NCBI RefSeq assembly: GCF_019880225.1
Contig: NZ_CP082284.1
Location: 930,001-994,000, forward strand
DNA length: 64,000 nucleotides
Reading direction: 5' to 3'
From: Halobaculum rubrum
GTDB taxonomy: Archaea; Halobacteriota; Halobacteria; Halobacteriales; Haloferacaceae
Notes under the pieces: model-generated
Database searches by the model: none
Told to the model about the DNA's origin: nothing
What the model saw: only the letters and a program-made list of their open reading frames with translations
Shown: positions 24,472 through 33,648 of the stretch, piece by piece
How positions within the stretch are numbered: position 1 is the stretch's first letter
Layout of the letters: the number at the start of each line of letters is the position of its first letter
Made by a program: the position numbers and the translations under genes

Positions 24472-24606
24472 TCAGCTGACGTCGATTTCCTTCACGTCGG
24501 GCGCGCGCTCCTTGAGGAGCACGCGGTGGCCGCAGTACGGGCAGCGCACGCCGCCGTACTCGTCGAGCTCGACGTCGCGCTTGCACCGGGAACACTTGTA
24601 GCTCAT
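24472..24606 (-). CDS. rpoP: DNA-directed RNA polymerase subunit P (Rpo12)
   Basis: 44 residues reading [17 protein letters not shown], then [16 protein letters not shown] and ending EIDVS. The CxxC...CxxC pair binds the single zinc, and CPYCGHR is the signature of archaeal RpoP/eukaryotic Rpb12. It helps hold the Rpo3-Rpo10 assembly platform of RNA polymerase. It lies 21 nt after eL43 and 10 nt before pcc1. Confidence 0.95.
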   Translation of the reverse strand: MSYKCSRCKRDVELDEYGGVRCPYCGHRVLLKERAPDVKEIDVS

Positions 24607-24627
24607 CTATGTAGGGGGTCGCGGGGA

Positions 24628-24906
24628 TTACTCGTCGTCGCTCTCTTCTTCGAGCGCGGCGCGGATGCTGCGGCGGACCGAGCGGCCGCCGGGCGTTTCC
24701 GGCCGGTAGGCGCCGCCGGTGAACGTCTCGCCGGTCTCCTCGTTGACCCACACGCCGGTGCCGAGGCGCTTGACCGAGTCGCCGTCGACCGTCGCGTTCT
24801 GCATCTCGTCTTCGATCTCCGACACACGCTTGCGTGCGACGCGCCCGTATCGCGCGCCGAAGCGTCCGGCGCTGCCGGTCTTCCGCGCCTTCGTCTGTTC
24901 AGCCAT
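24628..24906 (-). CDS. rpl37ae: 50S ribosomal protein eL43 (L37Ae), zinc cysteines absent
   Basis: 92 residues. The N-terminus [27 protein letters not shown] and C-terminus [24 protein letters not shown] are plainly eL43. In the usual protein a CxxC...CxxC zinc ribbon lies between them. Here that part reads [26 protein letters not shown]: the GTG-x-W strand is kept but all four cysteines are replaced. The fold is presumably stabilised by salt instead. ATG 24906 gives the standard start MAEQTKARK. First gene of the eL43-rpoP-pcc1 group. Confidence 0.93.
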   Translation of the reverse strand: MAEQTKARKTGSAGRFGARYGRVARKRVSEIEDEMQNATVDGDSVKRLGTGVWVNEETGETFTGGAYRPETPGGRSVRRSIRAALEEESDDE

Positions 24907-25093
24907 ATGAACTCGACTTCGCCGTTGGGCGTCAAAAACCCCGCGAATTCCGGCCGTCGTTGTGCGGCGCGTGGGGTCGGCCGCCCGTCGCACCGCCACG
25001 AGCGGAACCGAGGAATCCGGGTCGATTCCCCGTCACTGTGTGGCACACATTTATTTCCGTGGCTGGCCGGTACGATCGTAGGAGACCGCCGGA
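24907..25093. promoter_or_regulatory. Divergent promoter region, eL43 operon / BAT-like gene
   Basis: 187 nt. CATTTATT at 25047-25054 is the TATA candidate for the plus-strand gene; it is followed by a short leader with GTAGGAGACC before ATG 25094. On the minus strand the eL43 promoter must lie near 24925-24945, where GTCAAAAACC is the only AT-rich patch. Confidence 0.4.
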
Positions 25094-25582
25094 ATGCTCA
25101 TCGCCGAATTCACGCTGTCGACCCCAGTCCTCCGCGACGCGCTCGCGGCCGCCCCCGAGGTGACAGCCGACCTCGAGCGGACGGTCGAGGGAGACACCAC
25201 GCGCATCGAGTTCTTCGCCCGCGGCGACGACCTGACCCGCTTCGAGGACGCCCTCGGCAACGACGACTCCGTCGAGGACGTTCGCGTGCTCGGCGAGGGA
25301 CCGGACTTCCGATTCTACCGGGCGACGCTCGCCCCCGAGACGACACAGCGGACCGCCTCCCACGTGTTCGCCGACACCGGCGCCCGTCCGGTGTCCGCGA
25401 GCGGCGACCACACCGGGTGGGACTTCCGCGTGCAGTTCCCCGACCGCGAGGCGCTGGCGACGTACCGCGACAGCTGCCGCGAGCGCAACGTCTCGTTCAC
25501 CCTCCACGCGCTGTACGAGCGCGCCGACCCGCGCGCGGATGCCGACGAGTTCGGCCTCGCCGGCGATCAGGGCACCGTCTGA
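25094..25582 (+). CDS. BAT-type N-terminal domain protein lacking HTH_10
   Basis: 162 residues. The sequence matches the domain that precedes the HTH in bacterio-opsin-activator-like (HTH_10) regulators: LIAEFTLSTPVLRDALAAAPEV at the start, FEDALGNDDSVEDVRVLGEG in the middle, and FPDREALATYRDSCRERNVSFTLHALY near the end. Full-length relatives then continue with an LT-x-x-QR... helix-turn-helix of about 50 residues. Here the frame reads FGLAGDQGTV and stops, at the point where the HTH should start. Either a nonsense/frameshift event truncated it, or it acts without DNA binding, for instance by pairing with an intact paralogue. TATA and leader look functional. Confidence 0.72.
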   Translation: MLIAEFTLSTPVLRDALAAAPEVTADLERTVEGDTTRIEFFARGDDLTRFEDALGNDDSVEDVRVLGEGPDFRFYRATLAPETTQRTASHVFADTGARPVSASGDHTGWDFRVQFPDREALATYRDSCRERNVSFTLHALYERADPRADADEFGLAGDQGTV

Positions 25583-25584
25583 CC

Positions 25585-26355
25585 CTATCGATCGCCGCCC
25601 TCCCCGAACCCCGACTCCTCCAGCACTTCGTTCAGGTCCGCGCGGACGCGCTCGCCCGTCTCGCGGTCGCCGGCGGTCGTGACGACGCGGTTCTCCTGAA
25701 CGCTCGACCCGTCGCGCAAGAGGAGTCGGACGTTCCCGTGTTCGTCGGCTCGCGTCACCTTCGCGCGCAGACCCGTTCGCGACCCGGAGCCGCCGGCGTC
25801 GATGGGGCCCGGGATCACCTTCTTGACGTGCGGGTGCTCGGCGGCCGCGAGGATCGCTTTCATCCCCGTCCGCTTGCCGATAAGTGTCGAGTGCGAGCCG
25901 CCGATCTTCGCCTCCGGCGGGGCGTCGATCACCTCCAGCGCCGGTTCCCCGCGACGGGCGAGCACGGCGCCGACGGGGTCGTCGTCGGGGACGCGGTAGA
26001 ACTCGTAGTGCAGTTGCGCGCGGGCCTCGCGGAGCGGGCCGCGCTCGCCGGCGGCGTACACCGTCTCCGGTCGCTTGCGACGCACCTCGTCGGCGACGCG
26101 GCCGGCGAAGTTCCGAAGCTGCACCGACGCGGTGCGCTCGCCGTCGTCGGGGACGGTCGTGATGGTCGTCTCGCCGATGACCAGCGATTCCGGGTCGAAG
26201 TCGTCGGGCGGGTGCTCGGGTTCGAAGCCGAGCATCGCGAGCGTCGCGCGGTCGACCCCGAAGTCGATCACGACGCTCTCACAGTTGGCGGTGTCGCACC
26301 CGAGACAGTAGTCCCCGGGCTTGCGGAGGGACGAGCCGCACCGCCGACAGTTCAT
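25585..26355 (-). CDS. DUF2103 metal-binding protein
   Basis: 256 residues. It opens with a Cys-rich knuckle (CRRCGSSLRKPGDYCLGCDTANC), then a mixed domain with SLVIGETTITTVPDDGE, and contains GSHSTLIGKRTGMKAILAAAEHPHVKKVIPGPI, the signature of DUF2103 proteins. The family is archaeal and uncharacterised. ATG 26355 places the zinc knuckle at the N-terminus, as usual. Its stop lies 3 nt from that of the BAT-like gene (convergent). Confidence 0.82.
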   Translation of the reverse strand: MNCRRCGSSLRKPGDYCLGCDTANCESVVIDFGVDRATLAMLGFEPEHPPDDFDPESLVIGETTITTVPDDGERTASVQLRNFAGRVADEVRRKRPETVYAAGERGPLREARAQLHYEFYRVPDDDPVGAVLARRGEPALEVIDAPPEAKIGGSHSTLIGKRTGMKAILAAAEHPHVKKVIPGPIDAGGSGSRTGLRAKVTRADEHGNVRLLLRDGSSVQENRVVTTAGDRETGERVRADLNEVLEESGFGEGGDR

Positions 26356-26413
26356 GTGGGGGGAACGGTCGGCGACCGGATAAGCGCGTCCGTTCACCCC
26401 GTCGTGGGACCGC

Positions 26414-26788
26414 TTACGTCGTCGCGATCTCGACGAGGTTGCCGTCGGGGTCGCGGACGTACACCGACGAGATCGGCGCCACCGCGCCGGTTCGCTCGAT
26501 CGGCCCCTCGACGATCTCGATCCCGCGCTCGCGCAGTTCGGCCTCGACGGTCTCGATCGACGCCTCCGTCAGCAGGCAGAAGTCGCCCGCGCCGACCGTC
26601 GGCTCCGCCGCGACCGGCGTCACGTCCCCGTCAGTCGGGTGGAGGTTGATCTTCTGGTCGCCGAACCGGACGGCCTTCCGGTCGTCGTCGAACGTCACGA
26701 CCTCCGCCCCCAGCGACTCGTAGAAGTCACAGCTCGCGCTCACGTCCGAGACGGTGAGCACGAAGTGGTCGATCGCCGTGGCGTTCAT
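26414..26788 (-). CDS. VOC (glyoxalase/bleomycin-resistance) family protein
   Basis: 124 residues with two beta-alpha-beta-beta-beta modules. IDHFVLTVSDVSASCDFYESLGAEVV opens the first; VYVRDPDGNLVEIAT closes the second. The metal ligands His8 and the C-terminal Glu are present. Members include glyoxalase I, fosfomycin-resistance proteins and dioxygenases; the substrate is not visible from sequence. Confidence 0.85.
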   Translation of the reverse strand: MNATAIDHFVLTVSDVSASCDFYESLGAEVVTFDDDRKAVRFGDQKINLHPTDGDVTPVAAEPTVGAGDFCLLTEASIETVEAELRERGIEIVEGPIERTGAVAPISSVYVRDPDGNLVEIATT

Positions 26789-26900
26789 CGTCGGGGCTCC
26801 GCTGTGTCGATCTGGCGTGCCATGACCGTCGTTCGCCGGTCCGCGAGAAATAGGTCAGGGTGGAGAGCGCCGAAGCGTCCACACCCTCCACGGTAGTTTA

Positions 26901-26991
26901 GAGCCGCTCCGGATCGCACCCTCCGCGCCTGCCCTAGAGCTGCTCCGGATCGCACCCTCCGCGCCTGCCCTACAGCCGCTCCGGATCACAC
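26901..26991. repeat. 36-bp tandem repeat extending the 3' end of truD
   Basis: Two 36-nt units (26901-26936 and 26937-26972) differ at one position (GAGCCGCTCC versus GAGCTGCTCC). They are followed by a partial third copy (26973-26991) that is the real 3' end of truD. On the minus strand each unit starts with TAG and reads in the truD frame, so the last six codons (CDPERL) and stop are repeated after the gene. Probably a recent slippage or unequal-exchange product. Confidence 0.85.
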
Positions 26992-28337
26992 TTCATGTAC
27001 TCCCGAAGCACCGCCGTCGCGTACGAGCCGGACGGCAGCGCGAACTCGAACACCGGGTCCCCCTCCTCCTCGGAGACCGTCAGATCGGTCGGGAGCGCCA
27101 CCGCCCGGCGGGTACCGCTGGAGGCGAACTCGCCGGGCAGTTCGAAGTCGCCCGGGTCGACATCCAGCTCTCGAAGAACCTCGCGTTCGATCTCGCCCGG
27201 CTCGCCGTCCGCGAGCTCCGTCTCGGTTCCCACGAGCGGCGCGGTGACGAACGCCCGGCCGCGCTCGCAGTGGCGCGCGAGGGTGTCGACGCGCCCCTCC
27301 GTCGCGCGCTGGAGCCGGTCCATGTCGGGCTTCGGGAACGGCACGTCGCGCTCGACGAACGCGACCACGTCGCCCGCGACGGGCCGGGTGAACGGCAGCC
27401 CGCGGCGCAGGCGCTCGCTGAGAATCCGGTTGAACACGTACGACTGCGCGGCGTTGACGAACAGCCGCTGGAGGTTCGACGGGACCGCCTCCAGCGCCTC
27501 GCGCCAGTCGGCGCCCTCGTCGAGCCGGTGGAGCATCGAGCGCTCGTATCGCAGGCGACCCGGCATCGCGTCGAGGGCGGCGCTCCAGTCGGGACTGTCC
27601 GCGTCGGCTTGGTCCTCAACGACCTCGCGGGCGCGCTGGGAGTCCCCGGGTTCGGTGTCGTAGGGATTCCCGCAGTACGCGAGTACCGCGCCGCGCCAGT
27701 CGTCGCGGATCGCCGCGAGGCCGACCTCGTGGGTGATCGGTCGATGGCTCCCGAAGCGCTGGTGCCCGAAGTAGTTGGGAACGGCGACCTCGACCGCGTC
27801 GGCATCGTCCGCCGCAGCGACCTCGTCGGTATCCTCGCGATCGACGCCGGCGGCGAACGCCCGCAGGTCCCGGGTGATCGGCGCGGGGTCGCCGCCGGTC
27901 TCGCGCACGCGGATCGCGAACTCGTTGCCCGCGAGGTCGCCGAAGGAGAGGTCACGCCCGACGCGGCCGAGAACATCGATCTCGGCGCCCTCGAGGTCCG
28001 GGATCGCCTCGGGCTCGGCGTCGCGAACCGTGAACAGCTGGGTCGTGACGGCGTGTTTGTCCTTCGTGCCGGCCCACGAGACGCGCTCGCGGCTGGCCCC
28101 CATCGCGTTCGACAGCGCGCTCGCGAAGTCGTTGGTGTCCCAGCGTCGGAGGGTCGCGCGCAGGAGGAGGAATGGATACGACCCCGCGTGCGCGTCGAGC
28201 GGTTCGGGGTCCATCCGCTCGCGCTCGCGGACCCGGAAGTCCTCGGGAGCGACGCGGAGGCGACCGCCGATGCCGTCGGCGTCGCTGACGTAGTAATCCA
28301 CGCCGGTGGCTCGCTCGCGGGGGTGCGCTTCCCGCAT
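26970..28337 (-). CDS. truD: tRNA pseudouridine(13) synthase TruD
   Basis: 455 residues, matching archaeal TruD. The catalytic Asp93 is in [28 protein letters not shown] near 170-185 is the second family signature, and [16 protein letters not shown] lies in the TRUD insertion domain. It isomerises U13 of tRNAs (with other U sites in archaea). ATG 28337 shares one base with the pth2 stop, so the two are coupled. The 3' end is followed by a 36-bp tandem repeat of itself. Confidence 0.93.
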   Translation of the reverse strand: MREAHPRERATGVDYYVSDADGIGGRLRVAPEDFRVRERERMDPEPLDAHAGSYPFLLLRATLRRWDTNDFASALSNAMGASRERVSWAGTKDKHAVTTQLFTVRDAEPEAIPDLEGAEIDVLGRVGRDLSFGDLAGNEFAIRVRETGGDPAPITRDLRAFAAGVDREDTDEVAAADDADAVEVAVPNYFGHQRFGSHRPITHEVGLAAIRDDWRGAVLAYCGNPYDTEPGDSQRAREVVEDQADADSPDWSAALDAMPGRLRYERSMLHRLDEGADWREALEAVPSNLQRLFVNAAQSYVFNRILSERLRRGLPFTRPVAGDVVAFVERDVPFPKPDMDRLQRATEGRVDTLARHCERGRAFVTAPLVGTETELADGEPGEIEREVLRELDVDPGDFELPGEFASSGTRRAVALPTDLTVSEEEGDPVFEFALPSGSYATAVLREYMKCDPERL

Positions 28338-28675
28338 CAGTACAGCGAGAGGTCGCCGGTCACCTTGTCGACGATCGACTCCTCGCCCGGGCCGACCGCA
28401 AGCGTCGTGACGGTTCCGGGATCGAGTTGGGTGTGCCCGGCGTCGCGAACGACCGCGTTCGGGAGCCCCTCGCGCTCGGCGCGGTCGGCCAGCTCGAAGA
28501 TCTGCGACTCGCCGGCGGCCTTGAGGACGACCTTCTTTTGCCCCTCGCCCTTCCACGCCTTGCGAGTTTTCGAGCCGGTGTCCTCGTACGCCGACAGCGA
28601 CGCGTGCGCGACCTGCGCGGCCAGCTTCCCCGTCCCCATCCCCAGATCGGTGCGGACGACGATGGCCTGCTTCAT
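28337..28675 (-). CDS. pth2: Peptidyl-tRNA hydrolase, archaeal type
   Basis: 112 residues with the Pth2 core: [26 protein letters not shown], then [25 protein letters not shown], and [19 protein letters not shown]. It recycles peptidyl-tRNA released from ribosomes. ATG 28675 gives the conserved MKQAIVVR start; an ATG two codons upstream is possible. First gene of a pth2-truD pair. Confidence 0.94.
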   Translation of the reverse strand: MKQAIVVRTDLGMGTGKLAAQVAHASLSAYEDTGSKTRKAWKGEGQKKVVLKAAGESQIFELADRAEREGLPNAVVRDAGHTQLDPGTVTTLAVGPGEESIVDKVTGDLSLY

Positions 28676-28883
28676 GCTCATACGTCGCGCTGGGCGGGGG
28701 GCGCGGAAAGCGCTTCGGGAGCGTGGTCGGAGGGCGGGAACTTCGGCGCTGGAATCGCGGACCGCCAGCGGGCTCCGCTCAACCGACACCGGCCCTGTTG
28801 GCGAGGGAAAAGCGGGCGCCTCGAATGCGCCCGGCCCGCACAGGGCACGGGGGTTCAACCGTCCGGGAGCCCTATCCGCGCGT
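28676..28883. other. Divergent intergenic region, pth2 / small unknown gene
   Basis: About 200 nt, GC-rich with no supported gene. A 6-bp hairpin GGGCGC-CTCGAAT-GCGCCC occurs near 28814-28832. No strong TATA box is visible in either direction. Confidence 0.25.
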
Positions 28884-29264
28884 GTGAGCATCAGAAACGA
28901 CGACGGCGGCGACAACCGACCGATGACGGGCTCGTTCGCCGATCACGGGATCCGCGACGGGCGCGTCCTCCTCGCCGGCGCAGTCCGGAGCCTCGGCACC
29001 CCGCCCGAGGAGACCGCGGTCGTCGACGACCTCCTGCTGGCGACGGTCACGGCCGCCTTCCGCGAGTCGTTCGCGGCCGCGACCGGCGAGCGACCCCCCG
29101 ACGACGTCGAGGCGGCGATCGACGACGCGGTCGCGTGGACGCGTACCGAGTCCGACGGGGAACGGCTGCATCTCCGCGACCGCCTGCTTCCGGAGTTCTA
29201 CCGCCGGCTCGATCGGTTCCACGACGCGTACCACGGCGACGGCCGACCCGTCGTGACGGCCTGA
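28884..29264 (+). CDS. Small unknown acidic protein
   Basis: 126 residues from GTG 28884, or 113 from ATG 28923. It is helical and acidic; the region [41 protein letters not shown] and the C-terminal [19 protein letters not shown] look like a small helical bundle. No family recognised. Codon bias is good, and it does not overlap neighbours. Confidence 0.6.
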   Translation: MSIRNDDGGDNRPMTGSFADHGIRDGRVLLAGAVRSLGTPPEETAVVDDLLLATVTAAFRESFAAATGERPPDDVEAAIDDAVAWTRTESDGERLHLRDRLLPEFYRRLDRFHDAYHGDGRPVVTA

Positions 29265-29322
29265 GACAGGTCGACCGGCGGAGAGGATAAGACGTTTCAC
29301 GGAGCCGGGAGAGCCGCCGACG

Positions 29323-30039
29323 ATGGCAGATCCCCGCACGCCCCTCCTCCGCCCGGACAGCTACTTCGAACGCCACGACGGCTCCCCGCCGTTCGCCCAC
29401 GCGGCCGCCGCCGTCGCGGTCGTCACGATCGCCACCGCGGGCGGGCTGGCCGTCTTCCTCGGCGAGTTCGCCGCCGCGCTCGACGTCCCGATCACCGTCG
29501 ACAACCCGGCGTACCCCGGCGACGTGTTCTGCGAGGACTCCGCCCTCGAGGACACGCCCTCGGGGTGTGGCGAGCCCGAGACCGTCGAGCGCGAGCTCGG
29601 CGCGCTCGTCGCCGAGGAGCTCTCGTGGCTCCCGCCGGCGACCGTGGTGCTCGTCCCGCTGTTCTGGCTCGTGCAGGGCGGCGTCCTCCACGCCGCGAGC
29701 GCGCTCGCCGACGGCGAGGGCGCGTTCGCCGACACGCTCGCGGTCGCCGGCTGGGGGATGGTGCCGAGCCTGGCGCGGCTTTTCGGCGTCGGTGCGCTGG
29801 TGATCTACCGCCTCCGGACGGCCGCCCCCTCGGAATCGCCCGAGGGCGCGATCGACGCCCTCCGGGCGGCCATCGGCGGCGTCGAGGCGATCGGGGTGCT
29901 CGCGGCCGTCGCGGTCGCCCTCTGGGCGGGCGTGATCCGGACCTACGGGCTGGCGGACGCTCGTGACCACTCGATCGGGACGGCCGCGACGATCGTCGGC
30001 GTCCTCACTGTACTGGGGCTGGTGTTCGAGCTGTTTTGA
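29323..30039 (+). CDS. YIP1-like membrane protein
   Basis: 238 residues with five hydrophobic segments (near 28-48, 98-120, 137-160, 185-205, 218-237). The start [18 protein letters not shown] is typical of haloarchaeal YIP1-domain proteins. An extracytoplasmic loop at 60-90 has two cysteines (VFCEDSAL and PSGCGEP) that could pair. Function unknown. GGATAAGACG at 29285-29294 is a reasonable TATA box. Confidence 0.72.
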   Translation: MADPRTPLLRPDSYFERHDGSPPFAHAAAAVAVVTIATAGGLAVFLGEFAAALDVPITVDNPAYPGDVFCEDSALEDTPSGCGEPETVERELGALVAEELSWLPPATVVLVPLFWLVQGGVLHAASALADGEGAFADTLAVAGWGMVPSLARLFGVGALVIYRLRTAAPSESPEGAIDALRAAIGGVEAIGVLAAVAVALWAGVIRTYGLADARDHSIGTAATIVGVLTVLGLVFELF

Positions 30040-30097
30040 GCGCCGGCCGGCCCGCGATGAGAGAAGCTTTACGCCGCCGGCGGCCCCGCCTTCGACA

Positions 30098-30736
30098 ATG
30101 ATACTCTCGGACACCGATATCCTCGCCCGGTTGGGGGAGGGCGACCTCGTGATCGACCCGCTCGACGACGTCGACACGCAGGTCCAGCCCGCGAGCGTCG
30201 ACCTCCGGCTCGGCTCGCAGTTCCTGGAGTTCCGCCGGACGAACATCCCCTGTATCCATCCGAATGACGTCCGTGAGGTCGACGAGTACGTCGAGGAGAC
30301 CCACGTCCCCGAGGGGGAGGACTTCATCCTCCACCCCGGCGACTTCGTGCTCGGAACGACCAAGGAGACGGTCGCCATCCCCGACGACATCGTCGCCCAC
30401 GTCGAGGGGCGCTCCTCGCTGGGCCGGCTCGCGATCGTCGTTCACGCGACTGCCGGGCTCTGTGACCCGGGCTACCGGGGACAGATCACCCTGGAACTGT
30501 CGAACCTCGGCAACGCGCCGGTCGCCCTCTCGCCGGGAATGCGCATCTCACAGCTCACGTTCACCGAGCTGCGGACGCCCGCAGACCGCCCCTACGGCGA
30601 GGAACGCGGCTCGAAGTACCAGAACCAGTCCGGCCCGCAGGCGTCCCGTATCGGCGACGACCCCGAGTTCGCGGCCGATCCACCCGCCGACGGGGAGGGC
30701 GGCCCCCTCGACGGCGCCGGGGAGTCCGAGCGATGA
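30098..30736 (+). CDS. dcd: dCTP deaminase
   Basis: 212 residues. [21 protein letters not shown] opens the family fold, [17 protein letters not shown] follows, and the catalytic region reads [35 protein letters not shown] with the catalytic Glu in LELSN. It converts dCTP to dUTP (or to dUMP in bifunctional forms) for thymidylate synthesis. An acidic 25-residue tail extends beyond the usual end (about 195), as in other halophiles. Its stop overlaps the ThiR-like gene by 4 nt. GCTTTACG at 30066-30073 is a TATA candidate. Confidence 0.94.
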   Translation: MILSDTDILARLGEGDLVIDPLDDVDTQVQPASVDLRLGSQFLEFRRTNIPCIHPNDVREVDEYVEETHVPEGEDFILHPGDFVLGTTKETVAIPDDIVAHVEGRSSLGRLAIVVHATAGLCDPGYRGQITLELSNLGNAPVALSPGMRISQLTFTELRTPADRPYGEERGSKYQNQSGPQASRIGDDPEFAADPPADGEGGPLDGAGESER

Positions 30737-31707
30737 GATTCATCGAGGAGGTCGTCGTCGACGAGTTCCTCCCGACGGTCCGGGCGATGTTGGCGGAGGC
30801 GCTGCGCGAGCGCGACCTGACCCAGCGGGAGGTCGCGGACGCGCTCGGCATCAGCCAGTCGGCGGTGTCGAAGTACGCCCACGGCGACGTGGCGACGAAC
30901 GACCGCGTCGCCGCCGACGAGCGCGTCCGCGAGACCGTCGAGCGCGTCGCCGGGGGGTTGGCGTCGGGCGATCTCAGCCGCGTCGGCGCGCTCGTCGAGC
31001 TGGAGGTGCTGATCAGGCGGCTGGAGGCCGGCGATCTCCTCGCGGAGCTGCACGAGGCGTCGATGCCGGAGCTGGCGGGTGCCGACTACGACTTCGCCGT
31101 CCACGACCCCGACAGCGGGCTGCGCGACCGCGAGCGGACGCTCTCCTCGCTGCGTCGCGGCGTCCGCACCCTCACCGCGACCTCCGGGTTCGCGGGACTC
31201 ATCCCGAACGTCGGGTCGAACCTCGCGGAGTGCGTCCCCGACGCCGTCGACATCGACGACGTCGCCGCCGTCCCGGGTCGGATCTTCGACGTGAAGGGGA
31301 CCGCACGCGTGCCGAGCGATCCCGAGTTCGGCGTCAGCGAGCACGTCGCGGGCGTCCTGCTGTCGGCGCGGGCGGCGGGCGTCGACGCCCGCGCCGCGGT
31401 GAACGTCCGGTACGACCCCGACCTGGTGGCGGCGCTAGCGGACGCCGGCGTCGAGGCCGTCGAGTTCGAGCCGAGCGATCACGGGGAGACCGACGCCGGC
31501 GCCCCTGACGATCCCGTCCGCGCGGCCGTGGCGGGCCGACTCGGCGACAGGGGGACCGACGACGCGAAGGGCGGCGGCGACGCGGCCGCCGAACTCGGCG
31601 ACGTGTTCGCCGTCTACCAGACCGGCGGCGTCGGCGTCGAGCCGGTGTTGTACGTCATCGGTCCGGACGCCCCGACCGTCGCCCGGGCGGTTCGGGACCT
31701 CGTGTAG
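30733..31707 (+). CDS. thiR: HTH-ThiN regulator (ThiR-type)
   Basis: 324 residues. An XRE-like HTH lies at about residues 18-58 ([25 protein letters not shown]). A linker follows, then a ThiN domain from about 130 ([38 protein letters not shown]) to the end. In archaea the HTH-ThiN fusion represses thiamine synthesis and transport genes by binding thiamine phosphates; the ThiN part alone is a thiamine-phosphate synthase in ThiDN fusions. An Asp/Gly-rich insertion near 255-295 is a halophile feature. ATG overlaps the dcd stop by 4 nt. Confidence 0.87.
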   Translation: MRFIEEVVVDEFLPTVRAMLAEALRERDLTQREVADALGISQSAVSKYAHGDVATNDRVAADERVRETVERVAGGLASGDLSRVGALVELEVLIRRLEAGDLLAELHEASMPELAGADYDFAVHDPDSGLRDRERTLSSLRRGVRTLTATSGFAGLIPNVGSNLAECVPDAVDIDDVAAVPGRIFDVKGTARVPSDPEFGVSEHVAGVLLSARAAGVDARAAVNVRYDPDLVAALADAGVEAVEFEPSDHGETDAGAPDDPVRAAVAGRLGDRGTDDAKGGGDAAAELGDVFAVYQTGGVGVEPVLYVIGPDAPTVARAVRDLV

Positions 31708-31709
31708 CC

Positions 31710-32441
31710 GTGTCCCCTCGATTCGGTCTCCCGGAGTTCGCGACGCCACGGCTGTCCGCCCCGGAGTTCTACACCCGTCTCGCCCGCGCGTACGACGCCC
31801 TCGCCAGGCGCGGACCGTTCGTCGCGACGCTCCGCCGGGCGCTCGCGGACGCGCTCGACCCCGAGCCGGGCGCGACCGTCGTCGAGTTCGGCTGCGGAAC
31901 GGGCGCGAACCGACCGTACATCGAGGAGCGGATCGGGGGCGGGACGTACGTCGGCGTCGACTTCGCGCCCGGCGTGCTCCGCGTCGCTCGCGAGCGAGAC
32001 CGGGAACTCGGAGGAACGGGCGACAGCCGCGGAGCGTACGTTCGTGGCGATGCCACCCGGCCCCCGCTGTGCGCCGACGGCGTCGACGCCTGCTGCGGCG
32101 CGTTCGTCGTGGGGATGCTCCCGGACCCGGCGAGGACGGTTCGCGAGTGGGGTGACCTCGTCGGCCCGGGCGGGCGGATCGCCCTGTTAGATCTGGCGCG
32201 CACGACGCGACCCGGCTGGCGGGCGCTGAACCCGGCGTTCGATCTGTTCGTCCGCGCCGGGTCGCCGCCCGGAACCGCGCGGTCGCTGGCGCGGTCGCCG
32301 GCGACCGTGCAGGACGAGCGCGTCGCCGCGGCCCATCGGGCCCTCCGGGAGACCTGCGCGGACGTCGAGTACCGGACGCTCCTGGGCGGGTTCGCGCGGG
32401 TGAGCGCCGGAACCGTCGCGTCTCCGAGCGCCGTTGAGTAG
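31710..32441 (+). CDS. Class I SAM-dependent methyltransferase
   Basis: 243 residues. Motif I VVEFGCGTGANRPYI lies near residue 54; the acidic end of strand 2 is in TYVGVDFAPGVL; motif post-I/II is RIALLDLARTTRPGW. It is UbiE-like, with unknown substrate. GTG 31710 follows the ThiR stop by 2 nt, so it is likely the third gene of the dcd-thiR transcript. Confidence 0.82.
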   Translation: MSPRFGLPEFATPRLSAPEFYTRLARAYDALARRGPFVATLRRALADALDPEPGATVVEFGCGTGANRPYIEERIGGGTYVGVDFAPGVLRVARERDRELGGTGDSRGAYVRGDATRPPLCADGVDACCGAFVVGMLPDPARTVREWGDLVGPGGRIALLDLARTTRPGWRALNPAFDLFVRAGSPPGTARSLARSPATVQDERVAAAHRALRETCADVEYRTLLGGFARVSAGTVASPSAVE

Positions 32442-32521
32442 CCGGCGCGAGCGCGGGGGTCCGTGTCGCTTCCGGCGCCACACGGCTTTAGCGTGTGGCC
32501 GCCCACCGTAGACTACCACCA

Positions 32522-33553
32522 ATGAGCGACGCGACCAACATGCTCGTCGACGGCGAGTGGCGGACCGGCGTCCGGCGGGACACCGGCGACTCCGGCGAGT
32601 TCGAGCGAAGCGAGACGAGCTTCCGCGACTGGATCGACGGCTCGGTGCCCGAACCCGGGGCCGACCCCGTCGACAACCCGGAGTTCCCGGCCGAGCCGGA
32701 TCGGTACCACGTGTACATCTGTCGGGCGTGCCCGTGGGCCCACCGCGTCGCGCTGACGCGCTCGCTGAAGGGGCTGGAGGATGCCATCTCGCTCTCGCTG
32801 ACGCAGCCCGAGCGCTACGACGACGGGTGGGAGTTCTCCGACGAACAGCCCGACTCCCTCTACGGCGCCGACTACCTCCGCGAGATCTACCAACGCGCGG
32901 ACGACGAGTACACCGGACGCGTGACGGTGCCGGTACTCTGGGACAAGGAGGCGGAGACCATCGTCAACAACGAGAGCGAAGAGATCATGCGGATGCTCGA
33001 CACCGCCTTCGACGACCTCGGTAACGGGGTCGACCTGTGGCCGGCGGGCTACCGAGAGGCGGTCGACGACCGGATCGCCGACATCTACCCGCGCATCAAC
33101 AACGGCGTCTACCGTGCCGGCTTCGCGAGCACGCAGGCGGCGTACGACGAGGCGGTCGGGGAGTTGTTCGAGGCGCTCGACGAGTACGACGACCTGCTGG
33201 CCGACCGGCGGTACCTCGTCGGCGATCGGCTCACCGAGGCGGACGTGTCGATGTTCGCCACGCTCGTGCGGTTCGACCACGTGTACCACACTCACTTCCG
33301 GTGCAACCGCCGTGGGATCCACGAGTACGAGCACCTCTGGGAGTACACGAAGGACCTCTACCAGACGCCCGGCGTCGCGGAGACGGTGAACATGGACCAC
33401 ATCACCCGCCACTACTACGGCTCACACGAGAGTCTGAATCCCAAGCGGCTGGTCCCGACGGGACCGGACATCGACTTCACCGAGCCGCACGACCGCGACG
33501 ACCTCCCCGGTGGGCCCCCGACGGAACTGACGATGGACGCGACGACCGAGTAG
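32522..33553 (+). CDS. GST-like glutathionyl-hydroquinone reductase family protein
   Basis: 343 residues. The thioredoxin-like N-domain carries [14 protein letters not shown], with Cys67 and Cys70 and the CPWA motif of omega-class/ECM4-YqjG reductases. The C-domain has the [12 protein letters not shown] and [13 protein letters not shown] elements of that family. Bacterial relatives reduce S-glutathionyl-hydroquinones. Haloarchaea use gamma-glutamylcysteine, not glutathione, so the thiol cofactor here is probably different. Family length (about 330) fits. Confidence 0.87.
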   Translation: MSDATNMLVDGEWRTGVRRDTGDSGEFERSETSFRDWIDGSVPEPGADPVDNPEFPAEPDRYHVYICRACPWAHRVALTRSLKGLEDAISLSLTQPERYDDGWEFSDEQPDSLYGADYLREIYQRADDEYTGRVTVPVLWDKEAETIVNNESEEIMRMLDTAFDDLGNGVDLWPAGYREAVDDRIADIYPRINNGVYRAGFASTQAAYDEAVGELFEALDEYDDLLADRRYLVGDRLTEADVSMFATLVRFDHVYHTHFRCNRRGIHEYEHLWEYTKDLYQTPGVAETVNMDHITRHYYGSHESLNPKRLVPTGPDIDFTEPHDRDDLPGGPPTELTMDATTE

Positions 33554-33648
33554 CTCTAATTATTCCGGCTGATTTTTCGAGGCGTGAACTCAAGTACGAG
33601 TCCGCGGGAGGATCGGGTAGCTCCGACGAGGGAGCGGACAACCACACA

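Noticed and set aside
26901-26991. Possible CRISPR array because of a 36-bp repeat unit
   Set aside because: The units are directly adjacent without spacers, are only 2.5 in number, and match the truD coding end. No cas genes are present in the window.
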